Positions 24,730 through 37,443 of a stretch of 64,000 bases of DNA are shown piece by piece. Below the pieces are notes generated by a model. It was not told the origin of the DNA, searched no databases, and saw nothing but the letters and a program-made list of their open reading frames with translations. Position 1 is the first letter of the stretch. The number at the start of each line of letters is the position of its first letter. The position numbers were made by a program, and so were the translations under genes. The DNA is from Zeus faber (Eukaryota > Chordata > Actinopteri > Zeiformes > Zeidae), in the NCBI GenBank assembly GCA_960531495.1, contig OY482855.1, positions 620,001 to 684,000 on the forward strand. The letters are read 5' to 3'.

Positions 24730-27074
24730 GACATAAGAATGACAGAAAGATTGAAAGATTGAAATATTGAAAGAAAGAATGAAAAAAAGATTGAAAGACT
24801 GAAAGAAAGAATGAAAGAAAGATTGAAAGATTAAACAATTGAAAGAAAGTTTGCAAGAAAGATTGAAAAAAGAAAGATTGAAAGAAAGAATGAAAAAAAG
24901 ATTGATAGATAGATGGATAGAAAGATTGAAAGAAAGAAAGATTGAAAGAATAACAAAAGAAAGATTGAAAGATTGGAAGAAATATTGAAAGATAGAAAAA
25001 TTGAATGTAAGAAAGATTGAAAGAAAAAATTAAAGAAAGATTGAAAGATTGAAAGAAAGAATGAAAGAAAGGTTGAAAGTTTGAAATATTGAAAGAAAGA
25101 ATGAAAGAAAGATTGAAAGATTGAAAGAAAGATTGAAAGAAAGATTGAAAGATTGAAAGATTGAAATAAAGATTGAAAGTTTGAAAGAAATATTGAAAGA
25201 AAGATTGAAAGATTGAAAGAAAGATTGAAAGAAAGAATGAAAGAAAGATTGAAAGATTGAAAGATTGAAATAAAGAATGAAAGTTTGAAAGAAAGATTGA
25301 AAGAAAGATTTTAAGAAAGAAAGATTGAAAGATTGAAAGATTGAAAGAAATATTGAAAGAAAGATTGAAAGATTGAAAGAAAGATTGAAAGAAAGAATGA
25401 AAGAAAGATTGAAAGAAAGATTGAAAGAAAGATTGAAAGAAAGATTGAACGACTGAAAGATTGAAAGAAAGATTGAAAGTTTGAAAGAAAGATTGAAAGA
25501 CTGAAAGAAATAATGAAAGAAAGATTGAAAGAAAGAATGAAAGAAAGATTGAAAGAAAGATGGATAGATAGATTGAAAGAAAGAATGATTGAAAGAAATA
25601 ACAAAACAAAGATTGAAAGAAATAATGAAAGAAAGATTGAACGATTGGAAGAAATATTGAAAGATAGAAAAATTGAAAGTAAGAAAGATTGAAAGAAAGA
25701 ATGAAAGAAAGATTGAAAGATTGAAAGAAAGAATGAAAGAAAGATTGAAAGATTGAAATATTGAAAGAAAGAATGAAAGAAAGACTGAAAGATTGAAAGA
25801 AAGATTGAAAGAAAGATTGAAAGATTGAAATATTTAAAGAAAAATTGAAAGAAAGAATGAAAGAACAATTGAAAGAAAGAATGAAAGACTGAAAGAAAAA
25901 TTGAAAGATTGAAAGAAAGAATGAAAGAACAATTGAAAGATTGAAAGATTGAAAGATTGAAAGAAAGAATGAAAGAAAGATTGAAAGAAAGATGGAAAGA
26001 AAGATTGAAAGAAAGAATGATTGAAAGAAATAACAAAACAAAGATTGAAAGAAATAATGAAAGAAAGATTGAACGATTGGAAGAAATATTGAAAGATAGA
26101 AAAATTGAAAGTAAGAAAGATTGAAAGAAAGAATGAAAGAAAGATTGAAAGATTGAAAGAAAGAATGAAAGAAAGATTGAAAGATTGAAATATTGAAAGA
26201 AAGAATGAAAGAAAGACTGAAAGATTGAAAGAAAGATTGAAAGAAAGATTGAAAGATTGAAATATTTAAAGAAAAATTGAAAGAAAGAATGAAAGAACAA
26301 TTGAAAGAAAGAATGAAAGACTGAAAGAAAAATTGAAAGATTGAAAGAAAGAATGAAAGAACAATTGAAAGATTGAAAGATTGAAAGATTGAAAGAAAGA
26401 ATGAAAGAAAGATTGAAAGAAAGATGGAAAGAAAGATTGAAAGAAAGAAAGATTGAAAGAAATAATAAAAGAAAGATTGAACGATTGGAAGAAATATTGA
26501 AAGATAGAAAAATTGAAAGTAAGAAAGATTGAAAGAAAGAATGAAAGAAAGATTGAAAGATTGAAAGAAAGAATGAAAGAAAGATTGAAAGATTGAAATA
26601 TTGAAAGAAAGAATGAAAGAAAGACTGAAAGATTGAAAGAAAGATTGAAAGAAAGATTGAAAGATTGAAATATTTAAAGAAAGATTGAAAGAAAGAATGA
26701 AAGAACAATTGAAAGAAAGAATGAAAGAATGAAAGAAAAATTGAAAGATTGAAAGAAAGAATGAAAGAACGATTGAAAGATTGAAAGATTGAAAGATTGA
26801 AAGAAAGAATGAAAGAAAGATTGAAAGAAAGATGGAAAGAAAAATTGAAAGAAAGAAAGATTGAAAGAAATAATAAAAGAAAGATTGAACGATTGGAAGA
26901 CATTTTGAAAGATAGAAAAATTGAAAGTAAGAAAGATTGAAAGAAAGAATGAAAGAAAGATTGAAAGATTGACAGAAAGAATGACAGAAAGATTGAAAGA
27001 TTGAAATATTGAAAGAAAGAATGAAAAAAAGATTGAAAGACTGAAAGAAAGAATGAAAGAAAGATTGAAAGATT
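24730..27074 (+). repeat. 2345-bp tandem duplication, copy 1
   Basis: The rare word gacataag at 24730 recurs at 27075, ttgcaag at 24851 recurs at 27196, and aagaatgatt at 25581 recurs at 27926; all three offsets equal 2345. The copies diverge at about 27073/29418, so the two units abut exactly. The right half is a 432-bp sub-array. The first ~720 bp also occur at ~33731-34449 (offset 9001). Confidence 0.85.
25581..27010 (+). repeat. 432-bp subrepeat array (copy 1)
   Basis: The landmark aagaatgatt/aagaaagatt followed by the ~gaacgattggaagaaatattg segment starts at 25581, 26013, 26445 and 26853. Spacings are 432, 432 and 408 bp, all multiples of 12 and 24. Each unit carries a gaacaattg or gaacgattg pair and an aatatttaaagaaa segment. 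Because 432 is divisible by 3, the minus-strand frame stays open across all units. Confidence 0.85.
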
Positions 27075-29418
27075 GACATAAGAATGACAGAAAGATTGAA
27101 AGATTGAAATATTGAAAGAAAGAATGAAAAAAAGATTGAAAGACTGAAAGAAAGAATGAAAGAAAGATTGAAAGATTAAACAATTGAAAGAAAGTTTGCA
27201 AGAAAGATTGAAAAAAGAAAGATTGAAAGAAAGAATGAAAAAAAGATTGATAGATAGATGGATAGAAAGATTGAAAGAAAGAAAGATTGAAAGAATAACA
27301 AAAGAAAGATTGAAAGATTGGAAGAAATATTGAAAGATAGAAAAATTGAATGTAAGAAAGATTGAAAGAAAAAATTAAAGAAAGATTGAAAGATTGAAAG
27401 AAAGAATGAAAGAAAGGTTGAAAGTTTGAAATATTGAAAGAAAGAATGAAAGAAAGATTGAAAGATTGAAAGAAAGATTGAAAGAAAGATTGAAAGATTG
27501 AAAGATTGAAATAAAGATTGAAAGTTTGAAAGAAATATTGAAAGAAAGATTGAAAGATTGAAAGAAAGATTGAAAGAAAGAATGAAAGAAAGATTGAAAG
27601 ATTGAAAGATTGAAATAAAGAATGAAAGTTTGAAAGAAAGATTGAAAGAAAGATTTTAAGAAAGAAAGATTGAAAGATTGAAAGATTGAAAGAAATATTG
27701 AAAGAAAGATTGAAAGATTGAAAGAAAGATTGAAAGAAAGAATGAAAGAAAGATTGAAAGAAAGATTGAAAGAAAGATTGAAAGAAAGATTGAACGACTG
27801 AAAGATTGAAAGAAAGATTGAAAGTTTGAAAGAAAGATTGAAAGACTGAAAGAAATAATGAAAGAAAGATTGAAAGAAAGAATGAAAGAAAGATTGAAAG
27901 AAAGATGGATAGATAGATTGAAAGAAAGAATGATTGAAAGAAATAACAAAACAAAGATTGAAAGAAATAATGAAAGAAAGATTGAACGATTGGAAGAAAT
28001 ATTGAAAGATAGAAAAATTGAAAGTAAGAAAGATTGAAAGAAAGAATGAAAGAAAGATTGAAAGATTGAAAGAAAGAATGAAAGAAAGATTGAAAGATTG
28101 AAATATTGAAAGAAAGAATGAAAGAAAGACTGAAAGATTGAAAGAAAGATTGAAAGAAAGATTGAAAGATTGAAATATTTAAAGAAAAATTGAAAGAAAG
28201 AATGAAAGAACAATTGAAAGAAAGAATGAAAGACTGAAAGAAAAATTGAAAGATTGAAAGAAAGAATGAAAGAACAATTGAAAGATTGAAAGATTGAAAG
28301 ATTGAAAGAAAGAATGAAAGAAAGATTGAAAGAAAGATGGAAAGAAAGATTGAAAGAAAGAATGATTGAAAGAAATAACAAAACAAAGATTGAAAGAAAT
28401 AATGAAAGAAAGATTGAACGATTGGAAGAAATATTGAAAGATAGAAAAATTGAAAGTAAGAAAGATTGAAAGAAAGAATGAAAGAAAGATTGAAAGATTG
28501 AAAGAAAGAATGAAAGAAAGATTGAAAGATTGAAATATTGAAAGAAAGAATGAAAGAAAGACTGAAAGATTGAAAGAAAGATTGAAAGAAAGATTGAAAG
28601 ATTGAAATATTTAAAGAAAAATTGAAAGAAAGAATGAAAGAACAATTGAAAGAAAGAATGAAAGACTGAAAGAAAAATTGAAAGATTGAAAGAAAGAATG
28701 AAAGAACAATTGAAAGATTGAAAGATTGAAAGATTGAAAGAAAGAATGAAAGAAAGATTGAAAGAAAGATGGAAAGAAAGATTGAAAGAAAGAAAGATTG
28801 AAAGAAATAATAAAAGAAAGATTGAACGATTGGAAGAAATATTGAAAGATAGAAAAATTGAAAGTAAGAAAGATTGAAAGAAAGAATGAAAGAAAGATTG
28901 AAAGATTGAAAGAAAGAATGAAAGAAAGATTGAAAGATTGAAATATTGAAAGAAAGAATGAAAGAAAGACTGAAAGATTGAAAGAAAGATTGAAAGAAAG
29001 ATTGAAAGATTGAAATATTTAAAGAAAGATTGAAAGAAAGAATGAAAGAACAATTGAAAGAAAGAATGAAAGAATGAAAGAAAAATTGAAAGATTGAAAG
29101 AAAGAATGAAAGAACGATTGAAAGATTGAAAGATTGAAAGATTGAAAGAAAGAATGAAAGAAAGATTGAAAGAAAGATGGAAAGAAAAATTGAAAGAAAG
29201 AAAGATTGAAAGAAATAATAAAAGAAAGATTGAACGATTGGAAGACATTTTGAAAGATAGAAAAATTGAAAGTAAGAAAGATTGAAAGAAAGAATGAAAG
29301 AAAGATTGAAAGATTGACAGAAAGAATGACAGAAAGATTGAAAGATTGAAATATTGAAAGAAAGAATGAAAAAAAGATTGAAAGACTGAAAGAAAGAATG
29401 AAAGAAAGATTGAAAGAT
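27075..29418 (+). repeat. 2345-bp tandem duplication, copy 2
   Basis: Direct tandem copy of 24730-27074, including the 432-bp subrepeats at 27926, 28358, 28790 and 29198 (spacings 432, 432, 408). From about 28713 onward it also equals 8277 onward at an offset of 20436, so its right end is shared with the left A-type block. Confidence 0.85.
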
Positions 29419-32330
29419 TAAACAATTAAAGTTTGCAAGAAAGATTGAAAAAAGAAAGATTGAAAGAAAGAATGAAAAAAAGATTGATAGATAGATGGAT
29501 AGAAAGATTGAAAGAAAGAAAGATTGAAAGAATAAGAAAAGAAAGATTGAAAGATTGGAAGAAATATTGAAAGATAGAAAAATTGAAAGTAAGAAAGATT
29601 GAAAGAAAAAATTAAAGAAAGATTGAAAGATTGAAATATTGAAAGAAAGAATGAAAGAAAGATTGAAAGATTGAAAGAAAGATTGAAAGAAAGATTGAAA
29701 GATTGAAAGATTGAAATAAAGATTGAAAGTTTGAAAGAAAGATTGAAAGAAAGATTTAAAGAAAGAAAGATTGAAAGAAATATTGAAAGAAAGATTGAAA
29801 GATTGAAAGAAAGATTGAAAGAAAGAATGAAAGAAAGATTGAAAGATTGAAAGATTGAAATAAAGAATGAAAGTTTGAAAGAAAGATTGAAAGAAAGATT
29901 TTAAGAAAGAAAGATTGAAAGATTGAAAGATTGAAAGAAATATTGAAAGAAAGATTGAAAGATTGAAAGAAAGATTGAAAGAAAGAATGAAAGAAAGATT
30001 GAAAGAAAGATTGAAAGAAAGATTGAAAGAAAGATTGAAAGACTGAAGGAAAGAATGAAAGAAAGATTGAAAGAAAGATTGAAAGAAAGAAATATTGAAA
30101 GTAAGATTGAAAGATTGAATGATTGAAAGAAAGACTGAAAGATAGATTGAAAGATTGAAGATTGAAAGATTGAAAGAAAGATTGAAAGAAAGATTGAACG
30201 ACTGAAAGATTGAAAGAAAGATTGAAAGTTTGAAACAAATTTTCAAAGACTGAAAGAAAGAATGAAAGAAAGATTGAAAGAAAGATTGAAAAAAGAAAGA
30301 TTGAAAGAAAATTTGAAAGAAAGATTTAAAGAAGGAATGAAAGAAAGATTGAATGAAATATTGAAAGACAGAAAGATTGAAAGAAACAATGAAAGAAAGA
30401 TTGAAAGATTAAAAGAAAGAATGAAAGAAAGATTGAAAAATTGAAAGATTGAAAGAAAGATTGAAAAAAAGATTGAAAGACTGGAAGAAAGAATGAAAGA
30501 AAGATTGAAAGATTCAACAAATGAAAGAATGATTGCAAGAAAGATTAAAAAAAGAAAGATTGAAAGAAAATTTGAAAGTATGATTGAAGAAGGAATGAAA
30601 GAAAGATTGAATGAAAAATTGAAAGACAGAAAGATTGAAAGAAAGAATGAAAGAAAGATTGAAAGATTCAACAATTGAAAGAAAGATTGCAAGTAAGATT
30701 TAAAAAAGAAAGATTGAAAGAAAGAATGAAAGAATGAAAGAAAGATTGAAAGATTGAAAGAAAGAAAGATTGAAAGATTGAATGATTGAAAGAAAGACTG
30801 AAAGAAAGATTGAAAGATTCAAAAATTGAAAGAAAGATTGCAAGAAAGATTGAAAAAAGAAGGATTGAAAGAAAGAATGAAAGAAATATTGAAAGAAAGA
30901 AAGATTGAAAGAAATAACAAAAGAAAGATTGAAAGAAAGAATGAAAGAAAGATTGAAAGATAGATGGAAAGAAAGATTGGAATAAAGATAGAAAAATTGA
31001 AATTAAGAAAGAATGAAAGAAAGATTGAAAGATTGAAATATTGAAAGAAAGAATGAAAGAAAGATTGAAAGATGAAAGAAAGATTGAAAGATTGAAATAT
31101 TGAAAGATTGAAATAAAGATTAACAGTTTGAAAGAAAGATTGAAAGAAAGATTTAAAGAAAGAAAGATTGAAAGTAAGAAAGATTGAAAGAAATATTGAA
31201 AGAAAGATTGAAAAAAAGAAAGATTGAAAGAAAGATTGAAAGAAAGATTGAAAGACTGATGGAAAGAATGAAATAAAGATTGAAAGAAAGATTGAAAGAA
31301 AGAAATATTGAAGGAAAGATTGAAAGATTGAATGATTGAAAGAAAGACTGAAAGAAAGATTGACGGACAGAAAGATTGAAAAAAAAGAATGAAAGAAAGA
31401 TTGAAAGAAAGAATGAAAGAAAGATTGAAAGATTGAAATATTGAAAGAAAGAATGAAAGAAAGACTGAAAGATTGAAAGAAAGATTGAAAGAAAGATTGA
31501 AAGATTGAAATATTTAAAGAAAGATTGAAAGAAAGAATGAAAGAACAATTGAAAGAAAGAATGAAAGACTGAAAGAAAAATTGAAAGATTGAAAGAAAGA
31601 ATGAAAGAACGATTGAAAGATTGAAAGATTGAAAGATTGAAAGAAAGAATGAAAGAAAGATTGAAAGAAAGATGGAAAGAAAGATTGAAAGAAAGAAAGA
31701 TTGAAAGAAATAATAAAAGAAAGATTGAACGATTGGAAGACATTTTGAAAGATAGAAAAATTGAAAGTAAGAAAGATTGAAAGAAAGAATGAAAGAAAGA
31801 TTGAAAGATTGACCGAAAGAATGACAGAAAGATTGAAAGATTGAAATATTGAAAGAAAGAATGAAAAAAAGATTGAAAGACTGAAAGAAAGAATGAAAGA
31901 AAGATTGAAAGATTAAACAATTGAAAGAAAGTTTGCAAGAAAGATTGAAAAAAGAAAGATTGAAAGAAAGAATGAAAAAAAGATTGATAGATAGATGGAT
32001 AGAAAGATTGAAAGAAAGAAAGATTGAAAGAAGAACAAAAGAAAGATTGAAAGATTGGAAGAAATATTGAAAGATAGAAAAATTGAATGTAAGAAAGATT
32101 GAAAGAAAAAATTAAAGAAAGATTGAAAGATTGAAAGAAAGAATGAAAGAAAGGTTGAAAGATTGAAATATTGAAAGAAAGAATGAAAGAAAGATTGAAA
32201 GATTGAAAGAAAGTTTGAAAGAAAGATTGAAAGATTGAAAGATTGAAATAAAGATTGAAAGTTTGAAAGAAAGATTGAAAGAAAGATTTAAAGAAAGAAA
32301 GATTGAAAGAAATATTGAAAGAAAGATTTA
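28713..32330 (+). repeat. 3.6-kb copy of 8277-11894 at constant offset 20436
   Basis: Landmarks at 8354, 8762, 8997, 10251, 10402 and 11497 reappear at 28790, 29198, 29433, 30687, 30838 and 31933, each exactly 20436 bp away. There is no net insertion or deletion over about 3.6 kb, which is unusual in such slippage-prone DNA. The copy includes the standard A-type tag at 30668. It ends abruptly at about 32330 (gaaagatttaaagattcaaaa), where a copy of 23331 onward begins. Confidence 0.8.
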
Positions 32331-34449
32331 AAGATTCAAAAATTGAAAGAAAGATTGCAAGAAAGATTGAAAAAAGAAGGATTGAAAGAAAGAATGAAAG
32401 AAATATTGAAAGAAAGAAAGATTGAAAGAAATAACAAAAGAAAGATTGAAAGAAAGAATGAAAGAAAGATTGAAAGATAGATGGAAAGAAAGATTGGAAT
32501 AAAGATAGAAAAATTGAAATTAAGAAAGAATGAAAGAAAGATTGAAAGATTGAAATATTGAAAGAAAGAATGAAAGAAAGATTGAAAGATGAAAGAAAGA
32601 TTGAAAGATTGAAAGATTGAAAGATTGAAATAAAGATTAAAAGTTTGAAAGAAAGATTGAAAGAAAGATTTAAAGAAAGAAAGATTGAAAGTAAGAAAGA
32701 TTGAAAGAAATATTGAAAGAAAGATTGAAAAAAAGAAAGATTGAAAGAAAGATTGAAAGACTGATGGAAAGAATGAAATAAAGATTGAAAGAAAGATTGA
32801 AAGAAAGAAATATTGAAGGAAAGATTGAAAGATTGAATGATTGAAAGAAAGACTGAAAGAAAGATTGACGGACAGAAAGATTGAAAGAAAGAATGAAAGA
32901 AAGATTGAAAGAAAGAATGAAAGAAAGATTGAAAGATTGAAATATTGAAAGAAAGAATGAAAGAAAGACTGAAAGATTGAAAGAAAGATTGAAAGAAAGA
33001 TTGAAAGATTGAAATATTTAAAGAAAGATTGAAAGAAAGAATGAAAGAACAATTGAAAGAAAGAATGAAAGACTGAAAGAAAAATTGAAAGATTGAAAGA
33101 AAGAATGAAAGAACGATTGAAAGATTGAAAGATTGAAAGATTGAAAGAAAGAATGAAAGAAAGATTGAAAGAAAGATGGAAAGAAAGATTGAAAGAAAGA
33201 AAGATTGAAAGAAATAATAAAAGAAAGATTGAACGATTGGAAGAAATATTGAAAGATAGAAAAATTGAAAGTAAGAAAGATTGAAAGAAAGAATGAAAGA
33301 AAGATTGAAAGATTGAAAGAAAGAATGAAAGAAAGATTGAAAGATTGAAATATTGAAAGAAAGAATGAAAGAAAGACTGAAAGATTGAAAGAAAGATTGA
33401 AAGAAAGATTGAAAGATTGAAATATTTAAAGAAAGATTGAAAGAAAGAATGAAAGAACAATTGAAAGAAAGAATGAAAGAATGAAAGAAAAATTGAAAGA
33501 TTGAAAGAAAGAATGAAAGAACGATTGAAAGATTGAAAGATTGAAAGATTGAAAGATTGAAAGAAAGAATGAAAGAAAGATTGAAAGAAAGATGGAAAGA
33601 AAGATTGAAAGAAAGAAAGATTGAAAGAAATAATAAAAGAAAGATTGAACGATTGGAAGACATTTTGAAAGATAGAAAAATTGAAAGTAAGAAAGATTGA
33701 AAAAAAGAATGAAAGAAAGATTGAAAGATTGACATAAGAATGACAGAAAGATTGAAAGATTGAAATATTGAAAGAAAGAATGAAAAAAAGATTGAAAGAC
33801 TGAAAGAAAGAATGAAAGAAAGATTGAAAGATTAAACAATTGAAAGAAAGTTTGCAAGAAAGATTGAAAAAAGAAAGATTGAAAGAAAGAATGAAAAAAA
33901 GATTGATAGATAGATGGATAGAAAGATTGAAAGAAAGAAAGATTGAAAGAATAACAAAAGAAAGATTGAAAGATTGGAAGAAATATTGAAAGATAGAAAA
34001 ATTGAATGTAAGAAAGATTGAAAGAAAAAATTAAAGAAAGATTGAAAGATTGAAAGAAAGAATGAAAGAAAGGTTGAAAGTTTGAAATATTGAAAGAAAG
34101 AATGAAAGAAAGATTGAAAGATTGAAAGAAAGATTGAAAGAAAGATTGAAAGATTGAAAGATTGAAATAAAGATTGAAAGTTTGAAAGAAATATTGAAAG
34201 AAAGATTGAAAGATTGAAAGAAAGATTGAAAGAAAGAATGAAAGAAAGATTGAAAGATTGAAAGATTGAAATAAAGAATGAAAGTTTGAAAGAAAGATTG
34301 AAAGAAAGATTTTAAGAAAGAAAGATTGAAAGATTGAAAGATTGAAAGAAATATTGAAAGAAAGATTGAAAGATTGAAAGAAAGATTGAAAGAAAGAATG
34401 AAAGAAAGATTGAAAGAAAGATTGAAAGAAAGATTGAAAGAAAGATTGA
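32331..34449 (+). repeat. 2.1-kb copy of 23330-25448 at constant offset 9001
   Basis: The ttcaaaaattg landmark, the taataaaag segments, gacataag (33731) and the acaattg tag all lie exactly 9001 bp after their partners. Divergence begins at about 34449, where gactgaagg replaces gaacgactgaaag. The left edge at 32331 is a sharp junction. Confidence 0.8.
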
Positions 34450-35054
34450 AAGACTGAAGGAAAGAATGAAAGAAAGATTGAAAGAAAGATTGAAAGAAAG
34501 AAATATTGAAAGTAAGATTGAAAGATTGAATGATTGAAAGAAAGACTGAAAGATAGATTGAAAGATTGAAGATTGAAAGATTGAAAGAAAGATTGAAAGA
34601 AAGATTGAACGACTGAAAGATTGAAAGAAAGATTGAAAGTTTGAAACAAATTTTCAAAGACTGAAAGAAAGAATGAAAGAAAGATTGAAAGAAAGATTGA
34701 AAAAAGAAAGATTGAAAGAAGGAATGAAAGAAAGATTGAATGAAATATTGAAAGACAGAAAGATTGAAAGAAACAATGAAAGAAAGATTGAAAGATTAAA
34801 AGAAAGAATGAAAGAAAGATTGAAAAATTGAAAGATTGAAAGAAAGATTGAAAAAAAGATTGAAAGACTGGAAGAAAGAATGAAAGAAAGATTGAAAGAT
34901 TCAACAAATGAAAGAATGATTGCAAGAAAGATTAAAAAAAGAAAGATTGAAAGAAAATTTGAAAGTATGATTGAAGAAGGAATGAAAGAAAGATTGAATG
35001 AAAAATTGAAAGACAGAAAGATTGAAAGAAAGAATGAAAGAAAGATTGAAAGAT
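34450..35054 (+). repeat. A-type unit tail before the 35055 tag
   Basis: This follows the tail of the long A-type unit (gactgaaggaaag, gattgaagattg, gaaacaaattttc, gattcaacaaatg). Near 34710 it carries the same 24-bp loss seen near 12400 and 37100. Nothing else is visible. Confidence 0.65.
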
Positions 35055-37443
35055 TCAACAATTGAAAGAAAGATTGCAAGTAATATTTAAAAAAGAAAGA
35101 TTGAAAGAAAGAATGAAAGAATGAAAGAAAGATTGAAAGATTGAAAAAAAAAGAAAGATTGAAAGATTGAATGATTGAAAGAAAGACTGAAAGAAAGATT
35201 GAAAGATTCAAAAATTGAAAGAAAGATTGCAAGAAAGATTGAAAAAAGAAGGATTGAAAGAAAGAATGAAAGAAATATTGAAAGAAAGAAAGATTGAAAG
35301 AAATAACAAAAGAAAGATTGAAAGAAAGAATGAAAGAAAGATTGAAAGATAGATGGAAAGAAAGATTGGAATAAAGATAGAAAAATTGAAATTAAGAAAG
35401 AATGAAAGAAAGATTGAAAGATTGAAATATTGAAAGAAAGAATGAAAGAAAGATTGAAAGATGAAAGAAAGATTGAAAGATTGAAAGATTGAAAGATTGA
35501 AATAAAGATTAAAAGTTTGAAAGAAAGATTGAAAGAAAGATTTAAAGAAAGAAAGATTGAAAGTAAGAAAGATTGAAAGAAATATTGAAAGAAAGATTGA
35601 AAAAAAGAAAGATTGAAAGAAAGATTGAAAGAAAGATTGAAAGACTGATGGAAAGAATGAAATAAAGATTGAAAGAAAGAATGAAAGAAAGATTGAAAGA
35701 TTGAAATATTGAAAGAAAGAATGAAAGAAAGACTGAAAGATTGAAAGAAAGATTGAAAGAAAGATTGAAAGATTGAAATATTTAAAGAAAGATTGAAAGA
35801 AAGAATGAAAGAACAATTGAAAGAAAGAATGAAAGACTGAAAGAAAAATTGAAAGATTGAAAGAAAGAATGAAAGAATGATTGAAAGATTGAAAGATTGA
35901 AAGATTGAAAGAAAGAATGAAAGAAAGATTGAAAGAAAGATGGAAAGAAAGATTGAAAGAAAGAAAGATTGAAAGAAATAATAAAAGAAAGATTGAACGA
36001 TTGGAAGACATTTTGAAAGATAGAAAAATTGAAAGTAAGAAAGATTGAAAGAAAGAATGAAAGAAAGATTGAAAGATTGACCGAAAGAATGACAGAAAGA
36101 TTGAAAGATTGAAATATTGAAAGAAAGAATGAAAAAAAGATTGAAAGACTGAAAGAAAGAATGAAAGAAAATTTGAAAGATTAAACAATTGAAAGAAAGT
36201 TTGCAAGAAAGATTGAAAAAAGAAAGATTGAAAGAAAGAATGAAAAAAAGATTGATAGATAGATGGATAGAAAGATTGAAAGAAAGAAAGATTGAAAGAA
36301 TAACAAAAGAAAGATTGAAAGATTGGAAGAAATATTGAAAGATAGAAAAATTGAATGTAAGAAAGATTGAAAGAAAAAATTAAAGAAAGATTGAAAGATT
36401 GAAAGAAAGAATGAAAGAAAGGTTGAAAGATTGAAATATTGAAAGAAAGAATGAAAGAAAGATTGAAAGATTGAAAGAAAGTTTGAAAGAAAGATTGAAA
36501 GATTGAAAGATTGAAATAAAGATTGAAAGTTTGAAAGAAAGATTGAAAGAAAGATTTAAAGAAAGAAAGATTGAAAGAAATATTGAAAGAAAGATTGAAA
36601 GATTGAAAGAAAGATTGAAAGAAAGAATGAAAGAAAGATTGAAAGATTGAAAGATTGAAATAAAGAATGAAAGTTTGAAAGAAAGATTGAAAGAAAGATT
36701 TTAAGAAAGAAAGATTGAAAGATTGAAAGATTGAAAGAAATATTGAAAGAAAGATTGAAAGATTGAAAGAAAGATTGAAAGAAAGAATGAAAGAAAGATT
36801 GAAAGAAAGATTGAAAGAAAGATTGAAAGAAAGATTGAAAGACTGAAGGAAAGAATGAAAGAAAGATTGAAAGAAAGATTGAAAGAAAGAAATATTGAAA
36901 GTAAGATTGAAAGATTGAATGATTGAAAGAAAGACTGAAAGATAGATTGAAAGATTGAAGATTGAAAGATTGAAAGAAAGATTGAAAGAAAGATTGAACG
37001 ACTGAAAGATTGAAAGAAAGATTGAAAGTTTGAAACAAATTTTCAAAGACTGAAAGAAAGAATGAAAGAAAGATTGAAAGAAAGATTGAAAAAAGAAAGA
37101 TTGAAAGAAGGAATGAAAGAAAGATTGAATGAAATATTGAAAGACAGAAAGATTGAAAGAAACAATGAAAGAAAGATTGAAAGATTAAAAGAAAGAATGA
37201 AAGAAAGATTGAAAAATTGAAAGATTGAAAGAAAGATTGAAAAAAAGATTGAAAGACTGGAAGAAAGAATGAAAGAAAGATTGAAAGATTCAACAAATGA
37301 AAGAATGATTGCAAGAAAGATTAAAAAAAGAAAGATTGAAAGAAAATTTGAAAGTATGATTGAAGAAGGAATGAAAGAAAGATTGAATGAAAAATTGAAA
37401 GACAGAAAGATTGAAAGAAAGAATGAAAGAAAGATTGAAAGAT
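35055..37443 (+). repeat. A-type higher-order unit (2389 bp), start of second LINE-bearing duplication
   Basis: It carries the variant tag (attgcaagtaatattt; ttgcaag at 35074). It matches 10232-12739 at offsets of 24823-24825, then 24704 after a ~121-bp deletion just past gactgatgg (35643). The ends at 37444 correspond to 12740 in the first copy. Confidence 0.75.

Noticed and set aside
26674..30246. The ~1190-codon open frame on the minus strand, and all similar long minus-strand frames, as real genes
   Set aside because: Stops on the minus strand need TTA, CTA or TCA on the + strand, which are rare in GAAA/GATT DNA. Several frames are open over the same bases, the products are 4-residue low-complexity repeats, and there are no domains, splice signals or promoters.
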